NCBI GenBank assembly: GCA_947488325.1
Contig: CANKYZ010000007.1
Span: 62,001-126,000 of the forward strand
DNA: 64,000 nucleotides
Source: an uncultured Erythrobacter sp.
GTDB taxonomy: Bacteria > Pseudomonadota > Alphaproteobacteria > Sphingomonadales > Sphingomonadaceae
Direction of reading: 5' to 3'
Below, in pieces: positions 17,436 to 25,559 of the stretch. The notes under the pieces were generated by a model, which saw only the letters and a list, made by a program, of their open reading frames with translations, had not been told where the DNA came from and searched no databases. Made by a program: the position numbers and the translations under genes. Positions within the stretch are counted from its first letter, which is position 1, and each line of letters opens with the position of its first letter.

Positions 17436-20400
17436 TCATACGCCATCAAGGCTTACTCGTTCGCGAAACTCCGTCCACGACTGGTCGCGATACGGCTCAA
17501 GCACAGCTATTGCTCGCTCCACTCGCTGACGGTTTGCGGGTGGCAACCTAGGCGACAACGCGGTCAGACCTTTGATGCAACGATCAACCGGAGCGCGCGA
17601 AAATTCGGTAAATTCATCGTTTCCACCAACAAAATCAAGCCAAATTTCAGGGTGTTGGCGCAAAGATTGTTCAAGAGCAGACTGGTTTTGATAATAGAGA
17701 TAAAGCAATTCATTGCCATCGCCATGTGGTTCGATTTCGACCAACACGGGCTGCGCAATATCGAATAGGCTGGTCTCTACAACGCCAAAGGTCAGCGCAT
17801 TGGCCGTGTCGATTGAACATTCGGACACTAGCGATTCTAGGAAATCAGCCACGTCGGCAAACGCCGCCTCGAAGACTGTGACGATATCTTCGAGGATCGT
17901 CATGAACGCCACGCCGGCATCCCACATCAGTTTCGCCGCATCCTTCCAACTGGTGATGTTGAAGACGTCTTTCAGGATTTGGGCGATCGAATCCGCAATC
18001 GTGATTGCGCCATCAAGCACCCATTTGATCCAGAGACCCGGCACTGCCAGAATTTCTTCGATGATAAGGTGGGTCAGCGACTTCTCAAGGTTGGCGAAGA
18101 ACTTCTCATCGATCGAGAATTGCGCATTCACGATGTGAAAATCGTGGCTGAGGATCGTTACCGTGAGACTTGCAGTCGCTGACAGGGTGGGATCGTGGTT
18201 GGGGTCTGAAACCGCGACACTGAGCGTGGCGCTCACACCGGTATTCACCTTGATCGAACCAGCAGCGCCTAGATTGATGGTCCCCACTTTGAAGGCCGCC
18301 GTCCCGTTCATTGCGATGTCGGTGACTTTTGTGAAGTGTCCGGAAAGGTCGAGCGTCACGCCAGCAATCGTGTCCTTGATTTCGAACTGGGCGCCGCCCG
18401 CACGGATGTTCACGTAGGCAGAAGCGCTGTCGAAATCGAGGAATGTCAGCGCGCCGTTCACAAGGAAGTGCTTTGATTGAAGCTGCGGATCTTTCTGGCT
18501 AGGATCGTCATAGGTGCTTAACGAAAGCACCGCATCGCCTTTGCCGTTCGAGCCGGTTATCGAGAAGACTGTGATCCCGCCAAGGTCCCATGAAATCTTC
18601 TTGATGCTCTCGTTGATCATGATTCCTTTGGACGGAAGGATCACGGTGTCCGAGGTGACTTCCAGAAAGAGGAAATCGACAATGCCGATCGCCTTGAAAC
18701 CCTGCAGGTATGAAAAATTCCCGAGCATCGTGGTTTCGGGCGCAAGGTAGAGCTGAGCTTCGAGTTCGACGTCGATAGCCGAGCCGTTGAGTTTAAGCTG
18801 GTAATGGGTGATGCCTTGTGACTTATCGAGGGTTGTCAGGCTCCAAATCTTACCTTTCTCGTTCACGACAAGGATTGTGTTTTGTAGACTGGTCGAGACG
18901 GTAATTCCGTGAGCACTGAAGGCCGTTGCAATGGAATTCAGATCAAGGTTGTCGAGTGCTTTCGCTAGGCTCGCATCGATCGAAAAGGCATTGAGACCCT
19001 TCAATCCCACACTCGACAGCACGTCCTTCAACCATGTGGGTAGCCCGCTGGCCATGTCATCGGTGAAGACATCAATCACGTCGAAGAGCGTGATGTCGCT
19101 CACTGCTCCTGCAAGCAGTGACTTGGCAGGATCAGTAGAATCGAAGAAAATGGCGATCGAGCTATCAAAACCTGAACTTGTGCTCACGCTGCCCATCAGT
19201 CCGAAGCTCGGGATGCCAGCGTCGTCGATACCGATCTCGACCACAAGATTGCTGAATTGCAATGACACATTCGGTGTGAGGTGGAACGGTGGCAGCGTGC
19301 CTACAACCGATCCTGATATGAAGGCACCTGCTTCCACCGCGAGCCCGGTGAGGGTGAAGTCGACCGGGCGTGACTGCAATTCCGTCTTCAAGTCACCTGT
19401 CAGGAACACGCCGACCTCGGGACCCTCGACTAGCACTCCCATCTCGCCGATCACACTCGTGTTCGAGTTGATCTTGAAGTCGATGCTCAGGAAAAACCGG
19501 CTGTTGGTGTCAGGATCGGGCATGCTGATCGACAGAGTTGCGCCGACAGACCCGTCGAGTTTTACGCCTGCGTAATTCGCGAACAGCTCGAAGCCTTTGT
19601 TTTTCGACGCGTTGACCTTCGCGTAAAGGTTTATCCCCCGTGTTAGCCCACTCCCTGCTTGTTGTGGCAGCTGAATATTCTTGGTGCCCAGCGTTGGAGA
19701 GTTGAAATTGGCCGTATCGGGAAAGTTGAAGGTTCCGACGTCAGCAGCTGAGACGACAAGCAGAATCTCATCTAGCCCGACGAAATTTGAGAAATCGCCG
19801 ATCACACCAAGTCCTGGAATGTTGCCGAGCTGGGTCGGATCTACTTCCATCCCAAGGCCGAAATTCCATTTGCCGCCGACGTCCTGCGCAGTGAGGAGCA
19901 GTAAACCAAAGTTCTTGACTTGGGTGCCGATTGAGAACGTCCAGTCGCCACTTTGGTCTTCGATCAGGATGAATGTGTCGTCGAAGGATAGGTCGAAACC
20001 AGCGGGAAGCACGATGTCGATGTTGGAGACCAAAGAGATCAGTTCATTGAGGTCGATCTTTGGAAAAACAGATCGGACCATGAAGCCGCCGGGCATGTTA
20101 TAGGTCGCGCTCAATTCCACGAACTTGCCTATGTCCATGCTGCCGCTGAACTCGCCCGTCGTGCCCGAAGAGGCTTTGTTGAGCTGCGCGCGTACGTCGT
20201 AAATTGTCAGCGGAACCGGTGTTACATCGAGCTTCCATGGCGGATTTTCAGCAACGCCCACGAAGAAGTCGAATTCTCCGCTATTCGGCACGGCATTGAG
20301 CATCATCTCGTTGATAGCAAGCGCAGGCGGTGCAGGCAGCGATGGCAAGTGATCGGCGAAAAGCTTCGTCAACTGGATCGAGGAGCCTCGCTCGAGCTGC

Positions 20401-21653
20401 GCAAACACCGAGAAATTCGGCAACTGAAACTGAACATCGAAATCGGCATCTGCGATGGTGACTTTCGCGCTGAGTACCGCAGTGATCACCCGGCCCGAGA
20501 CGAACGGTTTGAGCACAATGAACTGCACCGAAAAGCCATGCAGATCGAAATCGCTAACCGGTTTCCAGGTGAGTCCCGGAAGGCCCACGGTGACTGTGGC
20601 TGCCTCAATCCCGCTTCCGGAAAAGGAGCTGTTGAGGGTGAGTGAAAAGCGATCAAGCTGCAGCATGCTCTTTTTCGCTATCGCTTGAACATCCGCTTGA
20701 ATGTCAGAGGGCAGGCTCTGTAACATTTGGTCGCCGCCGACCAGATCCTCGAGCTTCGAAAAGGCGTCGAACGTAACATTATGGAACAGACCGAAGATCG
20801 TTGCGGTGTTGCTCGATGCTCCGACATAAACATAAAGATCCACGCTTTCGCCGAGCTTAGGTACGTCGAGCGTGCCCTTGATCACAAGCAACGGCTTGTA
20901 GCTGGTGTTTTCGTCCAGCCAACTTTGCTTGGCCGGTGTGTACATGAGGAGATGGGTGTCTTTGATCGACAGCGATGCGGTAATCGGAATGGAAACCCCA
21001 AGATCGGCGCTGAGCAGGATACCAGGTGTTGGGCCGGGCAGGTCCCAAGGGAAAGTTTGGTAAGGGACTTGGGGGTAGCTGTTCCCCGCTTGTGGCAGGC
21101 TGATCGGTCCTTCGAGGATCAGCGGCCCACCGCCCAGCGCGCTGTCAAATAGTCCCGCAATGCCTTGCGGCGCTAGACTGGACGAAAAGTTGAGCCCCGG
21201 GCCAAGGGTATTACCGGAGAGCGGGTTCGTCACCTGCACCGTTGTCAGGACATAGGAAGCCTCCGATAAGACAAGCGAATCCCAATAGCTCACGCCGCCC
21301 GATCCCGGTTCGAATTCCGGCAGGTCGGCAAAGCTCGTGCTGAATTTCCAGTGATTGGCCGGGATCGTCTTGTCGATCAGTCCATAGGTCAGGCAGGCTT
21401 GCGGATCGCCGTTTGTGTCGAGGGTGAAAATCGCAACCACTTCGAGCCCTGCGACATTCATGAATGAAGATGTCCCGGCTATCGTGATCTCAGCCGTGCC
21501 GACTGTCTTGCTGGCTCCATCTATGACAACATCAGTGGCCTGATTGTATTCGATCAGAAGGTCCTTGAGACCATCGCCCGGGAGTGTCGTCTGCGTCAGC
21601 GTTAGCTTACCCCCTTTGATCGACAGAAGTTTGTCGAGTTGTTTAATGTCCAT
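17436..21653 (-). CDS. Unknown 1405-residue beta-rich protein
   Basis: Last gene of the six-gene island operon. I do not recognise a family. The protein has no signal peptide, and for its first ~1150 residues it is built of alternating hydrophobic/polar short stretches rich in Ser, Gly, Asp and Thr, suggesting many beta strands in repeated domains (recurring patterns such as FDLHGFSVQF, FVELSATYNM, VKLDGSVGATLSISM). After about residue 1190 comes an amphipathic helical part (LTHLIIEEILAVPGLWIKWV onward, then several helices) and an acidic, Arg-rich tail. The ATG at 21653 has GAGGGG upstream, 10 bases after the EEP stop. A large lipid-binding or membrane-bridging beta structure is possible; this is inference from composition only. 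Confidence 0.75.
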   Translation of the reverse strand: MDIKQLDKLLSIKGGKLTLTQTTLPGDGLKDLLIEYNQATDVVIDGASKTVGTAEITIAGTSSFMNVAGLEVVAIFTLDTNGDPQACLTYGLIDKTIPANHWKFSTSFADLPEFEPGSGGVSYWDSLVLSEASYVLTTVQVTNPLSGNTLGPGLNFSSSLAPQGIAGLFDSALGGGPLILEGPISLPQAGNSYPQVPYQTFPWDLPGPTPGILLSADLGVSIPITASLSIKDTHLLMYTPAKQSWLDENTSYKPLLVIKGTLDVPKLGESVDLYVYVGASSNTATIFGLFHNVTFDAFSKLEDLVGGDQMLQSLPSDIQADVQAIAKKSMLQLDRFSLTLNSSFSGSGIEAATVTVGLPGLTWKPVSDFDLHGFSVQFIVLKPFVSGRVITAVLSAKVTIADADFDVQFQLPNFSVFAQLERGSSIQLTKLFADHLPSLPAPPALAINEMMLNAVPNSGEFDFFVGVAENPPWKLDVTPVPLTIYDVRAQLNKASSGTTGEFSGSMDIGKFVELSATYNMPGGFMVRSVFPKIDLNELISLVSNIDIVLPAGFDLSFDDTFILIEDQSGDWTFSIGTQVKNFGLLLLTAQDVGGKWNFGLGMEVDPTQLGNIPGLGVIGDFSNFVGLDEILLVVSAADVGTFNFPDTANFNSPTLGTKNIQLPQQAGSGLTRGINLYAKVNASKNKGFELFANYAGVKLDGSVGATLSISMPDPDTNSRFFLSIDFKINSNTSVIGEMGVLVEGPEVGVFLTGDLKTELQSRPVDFTLTGLAVEAGAFISGSVVGTLPPFHLTPNVSLQFSNLVVEIGIDDAGIPSFGLMGSVSTSSGFDSSIAIFFDSTDPAKSLLAGAVSDITLFDVIDVFTDDMASGLPTWLKDVLSSVGLKGLNAFSIDASLAKALDNLDLNSIATAFSAHGITVSTSLQNTILVVNEKGKIWSLTTLDKSQGITHYQLKLNGSAIDVELEAQLYLAPETTMLGNFSYLQGFKAIGIVDFLFLEVTSDTVILPSKGIMINESIKKISWDLGGITVFSITGSNGKGDAVLSLSTYDDPSQKDPQLQSKHFLVNGALTFLDFDSASAYVNIRAGGAQFEIKDTIAGVTLDLSGHFTKVTDIAMNGTAAFKVGTINLGAAGSIKVNTGVSATLSVAVSDPNHDPTLSATASLTVTILSHDFHIVNAQFSIDEKFFANLEKSLTHLIIEEILAVPGLWIKWVLDGAITIADSIAQILKDVFNITSWKDAAKLMWDAGVAFMTILEDIVTVFEAAFADVADFLESLVSECSIDTANALTFGVVETSLFDIAQPVLVEIEPHGDGNELLYLYYQNQSALEQSLRQHPEIWLDFVGGNDEFTEFSRAPVDRCIKGLTALSPRLPPANRQRVERAIAVLEPYRDQSWTEFRERVSLDGV

Positions 21654-21665
21654 CACGTGCGCCCC

Positions 21666-22316
21666 TCAATAGTCGACCTGAATGGCCAAGTGATCGGAAC
21701 CCGGACCGCTCGGTATGATTGTATTAACGTCGACCAGATGGGGCTGGTTGGTCAGCGCATAATCATAAACCTTGGGGAGGCCGCCGATATAGGTCGCTCC
21801 GTCATTGACGATGTGGCCTTGTACATAAGCCGAGGTGTTGTGCGGTTCGACATTGAAGTCGCCCACCACCAGCCAGGGATTCGCACCGTACATATGGTTG
21901 AGCGCGTAGGTCAGGAACGTGATCGCTCGCGTTGCGCCGAACTGATAGGCTGGAGAGTGGATCACATAGACGTCGAAGCCGCCTATTGGCCCAGCATGGG
22001 CCAATGCCCGGTCTACAAGATTGCCGAAATTGTTGCCGCCCACGAACTGCCCTGCATAGCCAGGACCGACAGGAGGATTGACGCGGGTGAGGCCGATCGT
22101 GTTGCCGTTTGAATCAAACGCTCCGTAACACAGCTGCCAGGCGTTTCGTCGCCGATAAGTGATGTTCTGGGCCTGGGGCGTTGCCGATGCTGTGGTCAGC
22201 TCACATAGCAAGACCCTGTCTGGCGCAACGGCGTGCATGGCACCAGACAGAATGGTCCTTCGCGCATCGTCGGTAGAAGCGCCAAGCCGCTGTACGTTCC
22301 AGAACAACAACCTCAT
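21666..22316 (-). CDS. EEP-superfamily metal-dependent phosphoesterase
   Basis: Protein of 216 residues with all catalytic landmarks of the endonuclease/exonuclease/phosphatase fold: Asn in LLFWNVQ (residue 7), Glu in LLCELT, His in YVIHSP, the GDFN pair and the final SDHLAIQ Asp-His. It is short and lacks a signal peptide. Members cleave phosphodiester or phosphomonoester bonds in DNA, RNA, phosphoinositides or sphingomyelin, and toxin subunits such as CdtB belong here; which of these applies cannot be read from the sequence. Its ATG overlaps the preceding stop (ATGA), so it is coupled to the 299-residue protein and belongs to the same operon. Confidence 0.82.
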   Translation of the reverse strand: MRLLFWNVQRLGASTDDARRTILSGAMHAVAPDRVLLCELTTASATPQAQNITYRRRNAWQLCYGAFDSNGNTIGLTRVNPPVGPGYAGQFVGGNNFGNLVDRALAHAGPIGGFDVYVIHSPAYQFGATRAITFLTYALNHMYGANPWLVVGDFNVEPHNTSAYVQGHIVNDGATYIGGLPKVYDYALTNQPHLVDVNTIIPSGPGSDHLAIQVDY

Positions 22317-23212
22317 TGGGACGCCTCTCTGACAATAGAGAAAACCTCATTGATCCTCTTGGTCATCATATTGCCGATTTCGTTCAGCGTGTTGGGACTG
22401 GTCAATTCCGCAACAAATGCACCGATCAACTGCTTCTTGCCGCCATCACTGTTGAGCGCTTCCTCGGCCAGCCGCTCGAATGCCGATTTATGAGGATCGC
22501 TGGTGCTGATCACGACCACGGTGTTCAGCGCATCCTCCGGTATGTTCGCATCCACGCTGTCGATCTTGACGACAAAGTTGCCGCTGGGATCCACCGTTAT
22601 CGTTGCATGGTTAACCATCTGGATCTTTTCGCCGCTCGGCGGAACGGAGATCGTCGCGGTAAACGTTCCGGTGCCTGTTGTGCCAAAGGTCGGGTTGCCC
22701 GGCGCGCAGGACGTCGCCCCGCGTAGGGGGATGCAACAAGTCTGGCTCAGCGCGAAATTACCGCAGATTGTGATCGCCTCAGGGATCGATGCATTGCCTG
22801 TAATTGTGCAGAAATCGAGCGGCACAACCACTTTGGGCGCATCGCCGTCGGGATCGGTCACCGTGGCCTCTTCAGGCTGAACATTAGTAAGCCCGTCAAC
22901 AACAATATTGCTGAGTTTCAGGTTTGGTGCATCGCACTGCATCCCAACCGCCGGCGAATATTTTGACGGCGTGGATTGAATGCAAATCTGGTTCGATGCG
23001 GTGACGATGCTAGACCCAGCAAGATTGTTGAGTGTCCAATCATCAGTCGCTCGATAGGGAGCGAGACAGGGGTTATTGAGCTTCGGGACAAGCTTGGGGA
23101 GATAATCGCTGTCGGCCGGAGTCGTCATGCGTTTTTTGAAGACCTTGAGTATGGCTTCGAGCAAGCTCCCGCCGTTAGCGAACTCCATCTTCCCGATGTC
23201 TTCCAAATCCAT
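22313..23212 (-). CDS. Unknown Cys-rich protein, possibly TULIP/JHBP-like lipid-binding
   Basis: Protein of 299 residues with no signal peptide. Nine Cys are spread over about residues 45-190, including a CC pair, which is unusual for a cytoplasmic protein. The central segment LSNIVVDGLTNV, later FTATISVPP and a series of alternating strands resemble the 'strand-GL-strand' start of juvenile-hormone-binding/TULIP proteins, a pattern shared with the 484-residue protein of this operon. The C-terminus is a helix (IGNMMTKRINEVFSI) comparable to the last helix of that protein. The ATG at 23212 is preceded by AAGGAAG at good spacing; the frame begins earlier at a TTG directly after the upstream stop. 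The family assignment is tentative. Confidence 0.72.
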   Translation of the reverse strand: MDLEDIGKMEFANGGSLLEAILKVFKKRMTTPADSDYLPKLVPKLNNPCLAPYRATDDWTLNNLAGSSIVTASNQICIQSTPSKYSPAVGMQCDAPNLKLSNIVVDGLTNVQPEEATVTDPDGDAPKVVVPLDFCTITGNASIPEAITICGNFALSQTCCIPLRGATSCAPGNPTFGTTGTGTFTATISVPPSGEKIQMVNHATITVDPSGNFVVKIDSVDANIPEDALNTVVVISTSDPHKSAFERLAEEALNSDGGKKQLIGAFVAELTSPNTLNEIGNMMTKRINEVFSIVREASQ

Positions 23213-23227
23213 CTTTGCTTCCTTCAA

Positions 23228-24262
23228 TTATGTGTCGATCACCGCGTAACCTATGTCCGACAATGCCGTGCGGTGGGGCGAGTTTTGGAACAGTGATAGT
23301 TCAGCAATCGCGTTGACCATCAGTTCACGGGCATGGCTGTAAGTCTGGACGAAGCCAGGAGAATTCACGACCGCATCGACGGCCTCGTGAAGCCCTTGGT
23401 CGCCGTTTGAGGGGGCGTTTAAAAAACTGCGCAGCGGATTGTCGGCTGGCAACGTCTTGAGCGCATTGATGATCGGTAACGACAGCCGCTTTTGGATCAG
23501 GTCGATTTGCTGCTGTTTGCCGGATATCGCCGAATTCTCTAGGAAATCGCGCAAGTCGTCCATGATCTGGAAAGCTTGGCCAAAGGCTCTGCCGAAGCGA
23601 TTGAGTGCGAGTATTTCACGCGTTCGCCCACCTATGAGTGCCGCACCAGCTTCACACGAAACGCTGAACAGAACAGCGGTTTTGCGATCGATAATGTTCA
23701 TGTACCTGCATTCTAGCTCAAGCAGGTCATCATAGGCCTTGGACGGATCCATCCGCAGTTCGTCAATCTCACCCAGACAGATTTCATAGCCTGCTTTCAG
23801 AACCTTATCGATGATCGGAAGGTCCTCCTGAACGCTCACGCTGCTCAGCAGGCCGCGGATTGACTGAAGGAATTGCAGATCTCCGATCAGAACTGCCATG
23901 TCCGTCCCGCGCGCAGCTTTGACCGAAGGAAAGCCCCGTCGCATTGGCGCCCGGTCGATTATGTCGTCGTGGATCAGCGATGCGACATGAAGCATTTCAA
24001 GCGAGACCGAAGCCTGGATTACCTTGTCCGGAGTATCCTCTTCCGCATCGGGCGCGGCGAGACGGGCGCTGAGCAACAGCATTATTGGTCGAAGCCGCTT
24101 ACCGCTCTTGTACATCTGCTCCTCGTCTGAGGTCAGATAGCCCTCCTGCACCTCAAGCGCTTCATCGAGTTTGGCCTCGTACCTGGCGAGCTCGTGCTGA
24201 AGGAGATCTTCAGCGGCAGTGATCGCGGCGGTTCTGGCGTTGGTGGTGAGCGGCTTGTCCAC
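23228..24262 (-). CDS. Polyprenyl diphosphate synthase, long-chain type
   Basis: Trans-isoprenyl diphosphate synthase of about 344 residues: condenses isopentenyl diphosphate onto an allylic primer. The first Asp-rich motif is DDIID (residues 99-103), preceded by an SGKRLRP substrate-binding segment at 53-59; the second is DDLRD (235-239). The residues 4 and 5 positions before the first motif are Ser and Ala, small as in octaprenyl-type synthases, so the product may be longer than C15/C20. I start it at the GTG at 24262, which overlaps the TAG of the preceding gene by one base (TAGTG); the frame also opens at a TTG 36 bases earlier. Its place inside an operon of putative lipid-binding proteins, away from any isoprenoid pathway, is unusual. 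Confidence 0.88.
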   Translation of the reverse strand: MDKPLTTNARTAAITAAEDLLQHELARYEAKLDEALEVQEGYLTSDEEQMYKSGKRLRPIMLLLSARLAAPDAEEDTPDKVIQASVSLEMLHVASLIHDDIIDRAPMRRGFPSVKAARGTDMAVLIGDLQFLQSIRGLLSSVSVQEDLPIIDKVLKAGYEICLGEIDELRMDPSKAYDDLLELECRYMNIIDRKTAVLFSVSCEAGAALIGGRTREILALNRFGRAFGQAFQIMDDLRDFLENSAISGKQQQIDLIQKRLSLPIINALKTLPADNPLRSFLNAPSNGDQGLHEAVDAVVNSPGFVQTYSHARELMVNAIAELSLFQNSPHRTALSDIGYAVIDT

Positions 24263-25527
24263 TAGGCGATCGCAATCTTGCCTTCGATACCTAGACAACC
24301 CGACACATTCTGGACGTTCAGGCTGGTTCCGCTGATCGTCATGGTGATACCATCGTAATGCACCGGCATCGATGGGATTTTCATGCTCGGGAAGGAGACA
24401 AGCGAGACGATCTGAGAGCTGAAAGTGGCCGTGACGGCAGAGGCGATTGCGGTGCCGATTATCGCTGAAACTGGCGCCAGAATGATAGAAACCACGCCGC
24501 TTGGCGTTACTATACTGGCAAAGCTACTGCATGAGGTCGCGTGGACCGATATCGCAGAGCCGTTGATTGCCAGCGCGCAGGAAACGGTAGGATCAGGCTT
24601 GGCGTAAACGTTAAAGCCAATGCCAGGCTCTGTGCAACCAATCTTGACTCCAGCGCCTGCCGAACCGGTCAAGGCCATGTTGATCGAAAGGTCGTTGCCC
24701 TCCATTGCTGCGACAGGATTGGAAATGGCGACCGTCGCATGATACTCGGCCGTACCAATCCCGACATCCTTTGATCCCTTCGGACCGAAAGTCTTTCCTC
24801 CAACAGTATTGTTGACTTGTGCAGTGAGAGCCCGGGCATCGAGGAGCGCGAAGAAATCTGTTCCCGGTAGACTGAAACCATCAATTGAAGGTGCCGTGGG
24901 ATTGCTGGAAAGATTGCCGAATATGACGATCTTACCCCCTGTTACAGCGGCATTAGTGGCTCCAATACTCAAGCCTTCAATCTGCAGCGGCGGGATCTGG
25001 AAACCGTTCAACATTCCCGCCAGGATTTTCGTCATTTCCGGGATCAGTAATTTGTTGACCAGCGCCTGATTGACTGAGCCTTCCACCGTTATTGACACGC
25101 CCAAAAGGTTCATCTGCGTCACATTATTGGAATTGCTGATGGTGCCACGCGCAACTAGCGGCACTGTGATTGTTATCGTTTTTTTAAAAGTGAGTTGGAG
25201 TTGCTTGATCGTGAAAGAAAACGCATTGCTCGCGCTCGTCATGAATTTTGCAACGTGCTGCTTTGTCTCAGGTTGCGCAGCCGCCAACGCATGGAGATGC
25301 GGGTATTTGCCCTCAAGGTCACAAGTCTCCACGATCTGCTGTGCGTCTGCCTGCGAGGGCGGTGACAGGTCAAAGACTGGTGCGCTCAGCGCCGCCCAGT
25401 CGATCTCAACGTCATCTTTCGTGACCGATCCTTTGTAGATCGTATCCTTGCCGCGTTGATAGAAACCATCCGAAATCTGGTTCATCGCCGCCTGGCTCAA
25501 TCCCAGTGCGATATCGAAGTTACTCAT
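24262..25527 (-). CDS. Predicted TULIP-superfamily lipid-binding protein, 421 residues
   Basis: I do not recognise a named family, but the protein has the features of the TULIP (BPI/LBP/PLUNC, OrfX/P47) fold. The start MSNFDIALGLSQAAMNQI resembles the opening of clostridial P47/OrfX proteins. The segment at about residues 155-205 (NKLLIPEMTKILAGMLNG, then IPPLQIEGLSIG, then a strand pair ending IVIFGNL) has the helix, Pro-rich turn and strand succession found in BPI-type domains. A second similar passage ends the protein (SFPSMKIPSMPVHYDGITM). There is no signal peptide. The ATG at 25527 has a G-rich ribosome binding site (GGGGGG). It lies 32 bases after the 484-residue gene and overlaps the polyprenyl synthase start. 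Lipid binding is inference. Confidence 0.76.
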   Translation of the reverse strand: MSNFDIALGLSQAAMNQISDGFYQRGKDTIYKGSVTKDDVEIDWAALSAPVFDLSPPSQADAQQIVETCDLEGKYPHLHALAAAQPETKQHVAKFMTSASNAFSFTIKQLQLTFKKTITITVPLVARGTISNSNNVTQMNLLGVSITVEGSVNQALVNKLLIPEMTKILAGMLNGFQIPPLQIEGLSIGATNAAVTGGKIVIFGNLSSNPTAPSIDGFSLPGTDFFALLDARALTAQVNNTVGGKTFGPKGSKDVGIGTAEYHATVAISNPVAAMEGNDLSINMALTGSAGAGVKIGCTEPGIGFNVYAKPDPTVSCALAINGSAISVHATSCSSFASIVTPSGVVSIILAPVSAIIGTAIASAVTATFSSQIVSLVSFPSMKIPSMPVHYDGITMTISGTSLNVQNVSGCLGIEGKIAIA

Positions 25528-25559
25528 GTCATAGCCCCCCAGCTATAAGTTCATAAATA

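Noticed and set aside
24260..24298. A 37-base overlap between the TULIP-like gene and the polyprenyl synthase
   Set aside because: The TTG-initiated extension has no family similarity; a GTG overlapping the previous stop by one base is the better start.
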